This document shows, one piece after another, positions 27,852 to 36,438 of a stretch of DNA of 64,000 nucleotides (within the stretch, counting starts at the first letter, position 1; each line of letters starts with the position of its first letter). The notes under the pieces are model-generated. The model saw only the letters and a list, made by a program, of their open reading frames with translations, searched no databases and was not told the DNA's origin. This DNA is from SAR202 cluster bacterium. Lineage in GTDB: Bacteria > Chloroflexota > Dehalococcoidia > Lucifugimonadales > OSU-TB39. Both the position numbers and the translations under genes were made by a program. Where the stretch lies: the NCBI GenBank assembly GCA_009392195.1, contig VFGY01000016.1, forward strand, positions 62,001 to 126,000, written 5' to 3'.

Positions 27852-28703
27852 ATGATTAATAACAATAGTAATGCAAAAAAACAAAAAACCTCGATAGCTG
27901 GTAAACCATTTGTATGGGGATTAAAAACTTATGTTATGGGTATAGTAAATGTTACAAATGATTCATTTTCCGGTGATGGCATTGGCTACAATCCTCAAAT
28001 TGCTACGGATCAGGCACTCAAGTTTCAGGATGAGGGAGCTGATTTTATTGATGTAGGAGCTGAATCGACTAGACCACCAAATATATATTCCAACGTTAAG
28101 AGAGTGACTGTTGAAGAAGAAATCGAAAGAGTTTTACCTGTAATCGAATTGATGTCTGACAAATTGGATATACCAATAAGTATTGATACATATAAATCAG
28201 ACGTTGCTCGCCGCGCTCTAGAATCGGGAGCTTCGTTAATCAATGATATCTGGGGATTACGATATGATGAAATGGTCGATGTAGCTCTTGAATATGAATG
28301 TCCTGTGATTGTAATGCATAATCAAGAAAATACTTTTTATAATAATCTCATTCAAGATATTATTTCAAAACTTAAAATCACTATTGATTCGGCCATTAAA
28401 AAAGGGATGGGAAAACAAAATATTATCGTGGACCCTGGAATAGGTTTTGGTAAAACGTCTGAACAGAACATTGAAGTATTAAAGCGTTTGAATGAATTTG
28501 GGGATTTAGGACAACCTCTACTAATAGGTACTTCTAGGAAATCTTTTATAGGTAATGTTTTGAATGCTTCTATACAAGATAGACTTGAAGGCACATCTGC
28601 AACTGTGGCTTTAGCAATCAGTTCCGGAGCTGATATTATACGAGTGCATGATGTTAAAGAAATGGTTAAGGTTGCGAAAATGGCTGATGCAATAATCAGA
28701 TGA
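27852..28703 (+). CDS. folP: Dihydropteroate synthase
   Basis: A 283-residue TIM-barrel enzyme that joins p-aminobenzoate to dihydropterin pyrophosphate in folate synthesis. The pterin-site motif reads MGIVNVTNDSFSGDG, where most bacteria have N-V-T-P-D-S-F-S; Pro is replaced by Asn. DVGAESTRPP, SIDTYKSDVA, LINDIWG, VIVMHN, IVDPGIGFGKT, LIGTSRKSF and IRVHDV are the remaining strand-end motifs in normal order. It diverges from mmdA across 52 bases, and folK follows immediately. Confidence 0.96.
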   Translation: MINNNSNAKKQKTSIAGKPFVWGLKTYVMGIVNVTNDSFSGDGIGYNPQIATDQALKFQDEGADFIDVGAESTRPPNIYSNVKRVTVEEEIERVLPVIELMSDKLDIPISIDTYKSDVARRALESGASLINDIWGLRYDEMVDVALEYECPVIVMHNQENTFYNNLIQDIISKLKITIDSAIKKGMGKQNIIVDPGIGFGKTSEQNIEVLKRLNEFGDLGQPLLIGTSRKSFIGNVLNASIQDRLEGTSATVALAISSGADIIRVHDVKEMVKVAKMADAIIR

Positions 28704-28716
28704 ATGGGAGTAATGA

Positions 28717-29217
28717 ATTCTTAATAAAGTATATTTATCTTTAGGTTCGAATATAAATGATGGAATAAAAGTTTTAACTGATGCTTATTATGAATTAAGT
28801 AAGCTGTCAAAAAGCCCAGAGATTTCATCGTTTTATTTGACTAAGCCTGTTGGGTTTGTGGAACAACCGCAGTTTACAAATGCGGTTTGTAGACTCTATG
28901 TGGATTTTGATCCATTTAATTTACTTGCACGTTTAATGGAATTACAGAACACATTAGGTATAAACAATTCTTTTCCAAATGGTCCCAGAACATTGGATTT
29001 GGATTTGATTTGCTACGGCGACATAGTAATGAATACCCCGTTATTGAAGCTTCCGCATCCTAGAATGGAGAATCGCCTATTTGTATTAATGCCACTAATG
29101 GAATTAGATCCTGTTTGGGTTCACCCTTTATCGAAAAAAACTATAACCCATTTATTTGATGCTGCTTTCAATAATCAAGACCTATCTGAAGTGAGAAAAG
29201 TTTTTGTTGAGAAATAA
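28717..29217 (+). CDS. folK: HPPK (6-hydroxymethyl-dihydropterin pyrophosphokinase) with non-canonical start or frameshift
   Basis: The enzyme makes the pyrophosphorylated pterin used by FolP. Motifs are complete: NKVYLSLGSNINDG from 28723, QPQFTNAV, and the catalytic GPRTLDLDLICYGD. However the frame has no ATG, GTG or TTG before LGSN: the TGA at 28714 is followed by ATT CTT AAT AAA GTA. GGGAG (28706-28710) sits six bases before that ATT, the right spacing for a rare ATT start. Alternatively the ATGs at 28704 and 28713, one base out of frame, are the real starts and a single-base change near 28720 breaks the frame. The internal TTG at 28837 would remove the N-terminal strand and loop. Confidence 0.85.
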   Translation: MLNKVYLSLGSNINDGIKVLTDAYYELSKLSKSPEISSFYLTKPVGFVEQPQFTNAVCRLYVDFDPFNLLARLMELQNTLGINNSFPNGPRTLDLDLICYGDIVMNTPLLKLPHPRMENRLFVLMPLMELDPVWVHPLSKKTITHLFDAAFNNQDLSEVRKVFVEK

Positions 29218-29230
29218 CGTCTATTCCCAA

Positions 29231-29413
29231 TTATTCTTTCTCTGGGGGCAAAAGGTTAGGTATTGTGTTTTCAATCAAATAATCATGGTCACAAGATGGA
29301 CAATGTAATACACCTGATACTATTTCATCATCTTCTATTTCTTTAGTGACAAGCGATAGACTGCTTTTACAAACTGGACACGCCAAAATTTTTACTAGCG
29401 ATTCACGCATCAA
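29231..29413 (-). CDS. Trm112-like zinc-binding small protein
   Basis: A 60-residue protein of the Trm112/YcaR (UPF0434) family. It carries LACPVCKSSLSL and HCPSCDHDYLIENTIPNLLP, so four Cys in two C-x-x-C pairs for one zinc, and the typical N-terminal L-x-x-x-I/L-A-C-P start and I-P-x-L-L-P end. Trm112 proteins activate methyltransferases in eukaryotes and archaea; the bacterial role is less defined. Convergent with folK, separated by 13 bases. Confidence 0.85.
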   Translation of the reverse strand: MMRESLVKILACPVCKSSLSLVTKEIEDDEIVSGVLHCPSCDHDYLIENTIPNLLPPEKE

Positions 29414-29427
29414 TTCCCCTTTTTATT

Positions 29428-29901
29428 CTATGAAATGCTTATGGTCCTAAGGATATCAGATAAAATTATTATTAATATACCTGATATTGTTACAAACATA
29501 TAATTTGTAAATGGGCTCAGAAATTTATTGGTTTTTGTTGACTCGGTATTTTTATATTTACTTGTTCGGTTTTTATTTATTGTTATCACAAAAATCAAAA
29601 TAACAAGGAATAACTTTATCGATAATATTGATATATAAGATAGGGATAAATCTGGCTTTAATAGCGCATCAAGCATTATGATTGCTCCGGTACTTGTTAA
29701 ACTAAGGACTGCGATACTATATATACTAGCTAGATTTCCGCGCATTTTTTTGATTAGCGCATCCCAATCTTTATTTGATGTATGTTCAAAATGACGAATA
29801 GTTATTAAATGCAAAATTCCAGCACCAACCCAAATAACTGCTGATGTGATATGAATCCATCTTACAAATACAATTAATATTTCTGATATTTGTGAAAACA
29901 T
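29428..29901 (-). CDS. CopD-like/urate-oxidase-type four-helix membrane protein
   Basis: A 157-residue integral membrane protein with four predicted helices (about residues 10-30, 55-75, 85-105 and 130-152). The first helix contains VRWIHITSAVIWVGAGILH with two His, the pattern of CopD-like and DUF2269-type domains that may bind heme or copper. Its ATG overlaps the sbcD stop by one base (TAATG). Function unproven; it may be no more than a membrane haem or copper protein. Confidence 0.65.
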   Translation of the reverse strand: MFSQISEILIVFVRWIHITSAVIWVGAGILHLITIRHFEHTSNKDWDALIKKMRGNLASIYSIAVLSLTSTGAIIMLDALLKPDLSLSYISILSIKLFLVILIFVITINKNRTSKYKNTESTKTNKFLSPFTNYMFVTISGILIIILSDILRTISIS

Positions 29902-31148
29902 TATTGGTCTGGTTCGGTATTATGTTGATTGATTATTTCTGAAGCATGTTTTAGTAACTTTTCTATCCTGTCTTCAGATAATTCTCTAGATTTAAAGTAT
30001 AATTCCAGTGCTTGCAAAGGGCTCAAATGATTTTGTTCTATATCGCCAATCCGATTACGTGTTTGTTCTGAGATGTTTTTGTTTATTGATACAAGATAAT
30101 AAGATTTGTTAAGAGCATTTTTGACTGCAGAATAATCAATCATTGCGTCTAAATCAGATGAAGCTGATATATCTAATTTGACAATTGAATCTTCGATTGG
30201 TTCTGAGTCTATTTTTTCAATAATCGTTTTTGTTGGATTTAGTTCTTTGTCAGGTATAGATACCGATATTGTTTTGAATTTTCTAGCATTTACATCTATA
30301 AATTTAAAATCTTTAATTCTGTTTCCGACATCGGCTTTTGGATCTAAGATTATGCTACAAAAACCTTTGGTGTCTTTCTCTTCTCCAAAATCTACTCGTT
30401 GAAGGCTCCCAGAGTATACCATTAGAGGTTTTTGATTTAGTACTTGATGTTTATGTATATGTCCTAAAGCAATATAATCGAAGCAAGGTAATGCTAATTG
30501 ATTAGTATATAGTCCATGGTCTGATCCTAGCATCATCGAAACTTCGCTACTAGTAACCGATTCAAAAATCGTTACATGTGCAGAACAAATTGCAGGTACT
30601 TTAGGGTCTAGCTTGAGCGCCATTTGTTGTATTGAAGCATCAATTGTTTTTTGAATCTGTAGGTTTACCTCTTCATGACTTTTACCTTCAAGGTTTACTC
30701 TCTGAGCAAGTAGGTTACTTTTTCTGATCCAAGGTAAAGCTAGTATTTGAATTGGTCCGTTTTTTGTATCTATATTATGTATGTCTAGAGTGTCTGCAGT
30801 GTATACATTTTGAATTTCTAGAGTTTTGTAAATTTCCAAGGAACTTGCTCTTTCGAAAACGTGAGGTACATCATGATTGCCACTTAGTAGGAATACTGGT
30901 ATTTTTGCTTGCGCTAAACGCATAATTCGTTTAGCAAATTCACGTTGTTGGGTTTGATTCGGGTCTCTGTTTTTATAAGCATCGCCACTGAATACGACTA
31001 GATCTACATCTTCGTTAATGCTGAAATCTACAAGTTCATCAAAGGTATCTAAAAAGTCTTTTAGTCGAGTAGAAAGACCTGTTTGAGGATTCGGCTTGCT
31101 ATAATTTTCTACTCCGATATGAACGTCGCTAAAATGTATTATATGCAT
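29901..31148 (-). CDS. sbcD: DNA repair exonuclease, SbcD/Mre11 family
   Basis: A 415-residue metallophosphoesterase with all motifs in order: FSDVHIG, VVFSGDAYKNRDP, LLSGNHD, a mid-protein ICSAHV, and ALGHIHKHQ. These bind two Mn ions in SbcD/Mre11, which resects double-strand ends and hairpins with the SbcC/Rad50 ATPase. The C-terminal 150 residues form the capping and partner-binding region. No sbcC is in the window, although the pair is commonly an operon; downstream is instead the CopD-like gene. Confidence 0.92.
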   Translation of the reverse strand: MHIIHFSDVHIGVENYSKPNPQTGLSTRLKDFLDTFDELVDFSINEDVDLVVFSGDAYKNRDPNQTQQREFAKRIMRLAQAKIPVFLLSGNHDVPHVFERASSLEIYKTLEIQNVYTADTLDIHNIDTKNGPIQILALPWIRKSNLLAQRVNLEGKSHEEVNLQIQKTIDASIQQMALKLDPKVPAICSAHVTIFESVTSSEVSMMLGSDHGLYTNQLALPCFDYIALGHIHKHQVLNQKPLMVYSGSLQRVDFGEEKDTKGFCSIILDPKADVGNRIKDFKFIDVNARKFKTISVSIPDKELNPTKTIIEKIDSEPIEDSIVKLDISASSDLDAMIDYSAVKNALNKSYYLVSINKNISEQTRNRIGDIEQNHLSPLQALELYFKSRELSEDRIEKLLKHASEIINQHNTEPDQ

Positions 31149-31176
31149 CTATATAATAGTAGCAGTTTAAAAGCTT

Positions 31177-32514
31177 TTAATTAAGATGATTCCCTAAGTA
31201 TTCTACTACGTTTGTTATTTCAATACGTTCTTGCTTCATGGAGTCTCTATCTCGTACAGTCACTGAATTATCATTCAAACTTTCAAAATCTATCGTGACA
31301 CAAAATGGAGTGCCAATTTCATCTTGTCTTCTATATCGTCTTCCAATGCTTTGAGTATCATCGTATTGTATTAATCCTGAAATTATTGGGGAATTCAATA
31401 TTGTATCGTAAACTTTTTTAGAAAATCCCGATAATTCATCTTTTCTACTTAATGGTAAAATTGCTACTTTTACAGGAGCCAATTTTGGATTTAATCTTAA
31501 AACCGAACGTGTTTCGATTTTACCATTTCCCATATCTATTTCTTCTTCTTCAAATGCATTAGTCATGAAAGTCATAACTGCTCTGTCTAAACCAGCAGAT
31601 GGTTCTATTACGAAAGGGGTTATGTGTTTTTGAAGAGAATCATCAAAATATGTTAATTTTTTTCCACTGCTTTCAGAATGAGCTTTTAGGTCGAAATCAG
31701 TTCTGTTTGCAATACCTTGAATTTCTCCCCAACCCCAAGGGAATAAATACTCAATATCGCTTGTTCCATCCGAATAGTGCGACAATTCTGTAGGTTCGTG
31801 TGCACGGATTTTCAATTTTTCTTCTTTCACCCCTAGAGAAGTAAGCCAGTCAAAACATGTTGATATCCAGTATTCATGCCATTTTTTCGCCTCTTCTGGG
31901 TGAACGAAAAATTCAATTTCCATCATTTCAAATTCGCGGGTTCTAAATATGAAATTACCTGTAGTTATTTCGTTGCGGAATGCTTTTCCAATTTGGGCTA
32001 TCCCAAAAGGCAGTTTTTTTCTAGTTGAATTAAGGACATTATCAAAGTTAACAAAAATTCCTTGTGCGGTTTCGGGTCTAAGGTATGCTATATTTTTATC
32101 TGATTCGATAGGTCCTAAGAAAGTCTTAAACATTAAATTGAAATTTCTTGGTTCTGTTAATTCACCGGAACATTCAGGGCAAGTTTCGGATTGGATTTTC
32201 TCTTGGTCCCATCTTTTATTGCATCCTTTACATTCCACAAGAGGGTCATTGAAATTTTCTATGTGCCCACTTGCTTTCCAAATATCTTGATGGGTTAATA
32301 TCGAAGTGTCAATCCCAACGATATCATTTCTCTTTAATACGAAGGTGTCCCACCATAAGTTTTTTATGTTCCTCTTTAACTCTGCACCCATTGGGCCATA
32401 ATCCCATGTACTACCTACGCCTCCATATATTTCGCCGCTTTGGTAAATGAAACCCCTTCTTTTGCATAACGAAACAAATTCGTTTAAGTTCAGTTCATTT
32501 TTATTACTGCTCAT
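31177..32514 (-). CDS. glyQS: Glycyl-tRNA synthetase, alpha2 type
   Basis: A 445-residue class II synthetase of the single-subunit (eukaryote/archaea-like) form rather than the alpha2beta2 form. The N-terminus has RRGFIYQSGEIYGG and the family segment WDYGPMGAELKRN. Zinc-like Cys pairs occur at about residues 96-118 (CKGCNKRW and CPECSG). Motif 2 is FRNEITTGNFIFRTREFEMMEIEFF (split here into FRNEI and EFEMMEIEFF), and motif 3 is EPSAGLDRAVM. The C-terminal anticodon domain follows. Length fits the family. Confidence 0.97.
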   Translation of the reverse strand: MSSNKNELNLNEFVSLCKRRGFIYQSGEIYGGVGSTWDYGPMGAELKRNIKNLWWDTFVLKRNDIVGIDTSILTHQDIWKASGHIENFNDPLVECKGCNKRWDQEKIQSETCPECSGELTEPRNFNLMFKTFLGPIESDKNIAYLRPETAQGIFVNFDNVLNSTRKKLPFGIAQIGKAFRNEITTGNFIFRTREFEMMEIEFFVHPEEAKKWHEYWISTCFDWLTSLGVKEEKLKIRAHEPTELSHYSDGTSDIEYLFPWGWGEIQGIANRTDFDLKAHSESSGKKLTYFDDSLQKHITPFVIEPSAGLDRAVMTFMTNAFEEEEIDMGNGKIETRSVLRLNPKLAPVKVAILPLSRKDELSGFSKKVYDTILNSPIISGLIQYDDTQSIGRRYRRQDEIGTPFCVTIDFESLNDNSVTVRDRDSMKQERIEITNVVEYLGNHLN

Positions 32515-32575
32515 TTATGTTTTTCCATGTTATTGCAAATATCGGCATGAGATCATTGGTTGTGTAAACGCTGTA

Positions 32576-34609
32576 CTAAACGAACAAGGGTCCAAAAACC
32601 AAAGCAACTATCGACATGAGCTTAATTAAAATATTTAATGCTGGTCCTGATGTGTCCTTAAATGGATCTCCAACAGTATCACCTACTACTGCTGCGGAGT
32701 GTGCATCAGATCCTTTTCCTCCGATGTTACCGGCTTCTATGTATTTCTTTGCGTTATCCCACGCACCACCCGCATTGGCCATCATGATTGCTAACAAAAA
32801 TCCTGTAGCAATGGATCCAATTAGTAATCCTCCTAATGCTTCTGCTCCTAGTATCACACCAACGGCTATAGGTACGATGATTGATAGCAACCCTGGAAGT
32901 ATCATTTCTTTCATAGCACCTTGTGTACTGATATCTACTGCTCTAGTATGGTCAGCATTAGCATTGCCATCGAGAAGACCAGGTATTTCTTTGAATTGGC
33001 GCCTTACTTCGTTTACCATTGCTGCAGCTGCCCTGCCGACTGCCTGCATTGTTAATGCTGAAAATATAAACGGCATCAAACTGCCTATCAATAATCCAGA
33101 TAAAACATTTATGTCTTTTAAGTCAAATAGTTCTACTTTAGTTACTGTAGCATATGCTGCAAGTAACGCTAGTGCCGTTAGCACTGCTGAGCCTATAGCG
33201 AATCCTTTTCCAGTTGCAGCAGTTGTATTACCTAATGAGTCTAATGCATCAGTTCTTTCTCTGACTTCTGGTGGCATGTGTGCTTGTTCAGCTATGCCTC
33301 CAGCATTATCAGCTACTGGACCATATGCATCGGTAGCCAATGTTATTCCTAAAGTTGAAAGCATTCCTACTGCCGCTAGGGCTACACCATAAGTATCTGC
33401 TAGTTGGTAGGTGAAATACATGGCAATTACAACTACTAGCGCTGGTATTGCGGTACTTAACATCCCTAAACCTAATCCACCTATTATGACTGTTGCTGGA
33501 CCTGTTTTTGCTTGTTCAGCAAGATTTTTAGTGAATTTGAATTCGTAGGATGTATAAACTTCTGAAGCTGTACCTATCGTTTGGCCAGCAACTAGACCGA
33601 TAACGATTACCCAGAACAAATTGAAATCAAGGTTGTTAAGGAATATATAAAGTCCAGCGCCAATTAAAACAATAGCTCCAGCCGCAAATATTCCGGTACG
33701 TAATGACCATAATAGTCTACCCATATCTGCATTTTCACCTGTTCTTACAAAAAAAGTGCCTATTATTGAAGCACCTAAACCTATTGTAGCAACGACAAAT
33801 GGAAGTATTTTAAGTGATGTCGTAGTTGTGTCGACAGAAACTATAGTAGCGACTGACGCCAAAGCTAGAGTAGCAATAATTGATCCTATATATGATTCAA
33901 ATAGGTCGGCACCCATGCCTGCTACGTCACCTACGTTGTCACCGACATTATCTGCGATGGTAGCAGGGTTTCTTGGATCGTCTTCGGGGATACCTGCTTC
34001 GACTTTACCAACTAGGTCTGCGCCTACGTCTGCTGCCTTAGTATAAATACCACCTCCTACTCTCGCAAAAAGTGCTATTGAGGAAGCTCCAAAACCAAAA
34101 CCGGCTAATATATTAGCGTCTTCAAATATCAAATATAAAATTGTAATCCCTAATAGACCAATCCCAACAACAGAGATTCCCATAACACTACCGCTGTTGA
34201 ATGCGACTCTTAAAGCCGGATTTAATCCTTCAGCTGCTTTGACTGCTGTTCTAGTGTTAGCTCTAGTTGCGATAGCCATTCCAACGAATCCAGCAATAGC
34301 GGAGCCGAGAGCTCCTACTAGATAAGATATAGATGTTTTGGGGAAATTGTTGGATGATTCAAGTTTGTTTAGAATGTCGTAATCTATGAACAGAGTTAAG
34401 ATAACGAAAATTATTATTACAAAAACTGCAAGTAATCTGTATTCTCTTGATAGGAAAGCTGCAGCTCCTTCTTGAATTGCTTTGCCTATGAACTTGACTT
34501 GTTCATCACCTTCATCTTCTTTTAAAATTCTAGATGCAAGTATTCCGGCAAAAACCAATCCTATTATTCCAACTACTATGGCAGCTATAAACTGTACTTC
34601 AAAATCCAT
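32576..34609 (-). CDS. hppA: Membrane-bound ion-translocating pyrophosphatase, K+-dependent type
   Basis: A 677-residue, roughly 16-helix pump that uses pyrophosphate to move H+ or Na+ across the membrane. The catalytic loops are complete: DVGADLVGKVEAGIPEDDPRNPA (in two parts), ADNVGDNVGDVAGMGADLFESY (likewise), and GGAWDNAKKYIE with the late DTVGDPFKDTSGP. The determinant segment reads GNTTAATGKGFAIGSA, with Ala and Gly where K+-independent enzymes have Lys and Thr, so K+ dependence is predicted. Ion choice is not resolved. AGGAG lies upstream of the ATG. It gives an energy-saving ion gradient from waste pyrophosphate. Confidence 0.97.
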   Translation of the reverse strand: MDFEVQFIAAIVVGIIGLVFAGILASRILKEDEGDEQVKFIGKAIQEGAAAFLSREYRLLAVFVIIIFVILTLFIDYDILNKLESSNNFPKTSISYLVGALGSAIAGFVGMAIATRANTRTAVKAAEGLNPALRVAFNSGSVMGISVVGIGLLGITILYLIFEDANILAGFGFGASSIALFARVGGGIYTKAADVGADLVGKVEAGIPEDDPRNPATIADNVGDNVGDVAGMGADLFESYIGSIIATLALASVATIVSVDTTTTSLKILPFVVATIGLGASIIGTFFVRTGENADMGRLLWSLRTGIFAAGAIVLIGAGLYIFLNNLDFNLFWVIVIGLVAGQTIGTASEVYTSYEFKFTKNLAEQAKTGPATVIIGGLGLGMLSTAIPALVVVIAMYFTYQLADTYGVALAAVGMLSTLGITLATDAYGPVADNAGGIAEQAHMPPEVRERTDALDSLGNTTAATGKGFAIGSAVLTALALLAAYATVTKVELFDLKDINVLSGLLIGSLMPFIFSALTMQAVGRAAAAMVNEVRRQFKEIPGLLDGNANADHTRAVDISTQGAMKEMILPGLLSIIVPIAVGVILGAEALGGLLIGSIATGFLLAIMMANAGGAWDNAKKYIEAGNIGGKGSDAHSAAVVGDTVGDPFKDTSGPALNILIKLMSIVALVFGPLFV

Positions 34610-34698
34610 TAGGGTACTCCTAGTTTAAAAATCATTTAAAAGCTTCTTGCATAAGGGCAGAGACCGACGATTAAATTATCATACGGCTATATTTGTAG

Positions 34699-35361
34699 TC
34701 AATCATGGTGTTGGTCAATAAATGTCTGAGAAGATAAGGTTTGGTTTATTGATGCAGCCGTCAAATCTCCTCTAGTTTTTTCCATTATGCTTCTTGCTAT
34801 ATCAGTGTTTCTTCTTAAGTTGTTTGTTATGGCATCTGGGTAATCTATTGACGCTAAAAGTGTATAAATGTCATCCATAAGTACCAATAAATTTTCGTAC
34901 GGAAGTGGTACTTTTTTTCTTAGCTGGTCTAGTATGTATCTTCTTAATTCTCCAACTGCTTCTGCTAGTCCGTTCAAATAAGCTGCAGGATTAATAGAGA
35001 ACATTTCTAGTTCAGGCATAGATGAGTTTGTTAGGAATGCTAACGTAAGACTTGCTTCTACATATTCTTTTTGGGCATCTTGGATAAATCTAGAATGATA
35101 CACTTCGGGATTTTCATTGCATATGTCAATAATTGTTTTTAATTGGTGTTCAGATTTAGTTAGATGTGATTTTGCTTGGTCAAATTGTGATCTATGAGAA
35201 GCCCTAATTGATAGTGCAGAGTTTCTTATGATCTCTCTAGATAATTTAAGAGTTTCTTCTCGCATGTGATGTATTTTTGAAAAATAAATTTCTGATATAG
35301 ACGAGATTTTTTCTAACTGAGTTTTCCATTGGCCGGTTTCAGGCTGAGAAACTTTTTCCAT
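34699..35361 (-). CDS. Translin-like protein
   Basis: A 220-residue all-helical protein resembling the translin family, which in eukaryotes and archaea forms octameric RNA-binding/processing assemblies. The N-terminal REETLKLSREIIRNSALSIR segment (residues about 34-53) is the clearest match, followed by repeated long helices and GLAEAVGELRRYILDQLRK, the segment corresponding to the translin GL-x-x-A-x-x-E-x-x-R motif. Whether the TRAX-type catalytic acidic residues exist cannot be judged by eye. AAAGGA precedes the ATG. Bacterial translin-like proteins are uncommon and little characterised. Confidence 0.7.
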   Translation of the reverse strand: MEKVSQPETGQWKTQLEKISSISEIYFSKIHHMREETLKLSREIIRNSALSIRASHRSQFDQAKSHLTKSEHQLKTIIDICNENPEVYHSRFIQDAQKEYVEASLTLAFLTNSSMPELEMFSINPAAYLNGLAEAVGELRRYILDQLRKKVPLPYENLLVLMDDIYTLLASIDYPDAITNNLRRNTDIARSIMEKTRGDLTAASINQTLSSQTFIDQHHD

Positions 35362-35442
35362 ATAAAGTCCTTTGTCAGAAAAGTTTTTATAGAATAGAGA
35401 TTATAGTTGGTGTTAACATCTTGTTGTGGTAAGCTTTAGCAT

Positions 35443-35458
35443 ACCATATAAATATGGT
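35443..35458. repeat. Perfect 7-bp palindrome in a divergent intergenic region
   Basis: ACCATAT-AA-ATATGGT lies between the divergent translin-like gene and a small membrane-protein gene, about 80 bases from the former start. It could be an operator, but AT-rich palindromes arise often by chance here. Confidence 0.25.
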
Positions 35459-35552
35459 TTATGATTATAAATCAAAAATCATGTTTTATTGGTGAAAATT
35501 TGATATTTTGATATATAACTCAGTTTTGCTGTAAATATATTAGGAGGGTCAC

Positions 35553-35756
35553 TTGGATATTATCAAAGACGAGAAAGGGTTTGTTTTTGGATTAGTAATT
35601 ACTATAGTAGCAGTGTTGTTAATGGTGTTGAGTTTACTTGCTATATTAAATCACAATTGGGTGATGTTCGCAGTATTCTTCTTGCTAGGTTGCTTCGTTT
35701 ACCCTGTGACTTCCAAGATAAAAGACCTGATTTTTTCAAAACAAGCTACTTCATAA
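35553..35756 (+). CDS. Small two-helix membrane protein
   Basis: A 67-residue protein with two adjacent hydrophobic helices (about residues 9-30 and 33-52) and a basic C-terminal end (KIKDLIFSKQ). The start is TTG, strongly supported by AGGAGGG six bases upstream. No family recognised. It ends 14 bases before the convergent rnhB stop. Confidence 0.65.
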   Translation: MDIIKDEKGFVFGLVITIVAVLLMVLSLLAILNHNWVMFAVFFLLGCFVYPVTSKIKDLIFSKQATS

Positions 35757-35770
35757 GCCATATAATATGG

Positions 35771-36415
35771 TTAATTAAATAGTTTTGGCGTAGCCATAGA
35801 GATTATTGGCTCAAAACTATATCGGTGGATTGCGCAAGGACCGTGCTCGTTTATTGCTTGTGAATGTTTTTTGGTAAGATATCCTTTGTTGCTGTCAAAG
35901 CTATATTCCGGGTATATTTCATTTTGTTGGAGCATGAACTCGTCTCGTGTCACTTTGGCTACTATAGATGCAGCAGCTATAGAAAGGCATTTTCTATCGC
36001 CCTTTATTATAGGTTTTTGTGGCACTGTTATTCCTGGTAGTGTAAAGCCGTCAACGAGTAACATATCTGGTTTTTGACTTAATTTATCAATAGCCCGATT
36101 GATTGCAAGGCTAGTTGCTTTCACTATTCCAATTTTATCTATTTCGTTTGGAGAAGTTGAGCCAGTAGTCATGATACATTTGTTATCGTAAAGGATTTCG
36201 AGGGCTTTAACACGTTGCTTGTTGGAGAGTAACTTACTGTCTTTTATTGACTTTAGCCAATTGCCGCTTGGATTATTGGGCAATTTTGCTATTCCTACTA
36301 CTAATGGGCCGGCTACAGTTCCCCTGCCAACTTCATCCACGCCGGCTACTAGATTGAACCCATTATTTAATAATTTAGTTTCTTCTTTGTAATCAGCGGT
36401 TTGGTCCAATATCAC
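35771..36415 (-). CDS. rnhB: Ribonuclease HII
   Basis: A 214-residue enzyme that cuts RNA in RNA-DNA hybrids, including single ribonucleotides. The catalytic acidic residues are in GVDEVGRGTVAGPLV (Asp-Glu), the DSKLLSNKQR segment, MLLVDGF, and a later AKVTRDEFM carrying the last Asp. GVDEVGRG is the HII signature, distinguishing it from HI. The start is GTG with a poor Shine-Dalgarno, so the first few residues are uncertain. It follows mnmA by 23 bases and may share its transcript. Confidence 0.95.
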   Translation of the reverse strand: MILDQTADYKEETKLLNNGFNLVAGVDEVGRGTVAGPLVVGIAKLPNNPSGNWLKSIKDSKLLSNKQRVKALEILYDNKCIMTTGSTSPNEIDKIGIVKATSLAINRAIDKLSQKPDMLLVDGFTLPGITVPQKPIIKGDRKCLSIAAASIVAKVTRDEFMLQQNEIYPEYSFDSNKGYLTKKHSQAINEHGPCAIHRYSFEPIISMATPKLFN

Positions 36416-36438
36416 ACCAATAAATAATTTAAGTTTTA

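Noticed and set aside
32616-33392. Long open frame antisense to hppA
   Set aside because: It is the reverse complement of a well-conserved pyrophosphatase gene, has no recognisable domain and only mirrors the Ala/Gly-rich codons of hppA.
35443-35458. ACCATATAAATATGGT as a SUF-type regulator site
   Set aside because: Its arms differ from the GACCA/TGGTC palindrome upstream of sufB and it is not next to a consensus -10; kept only as a weak repeat.
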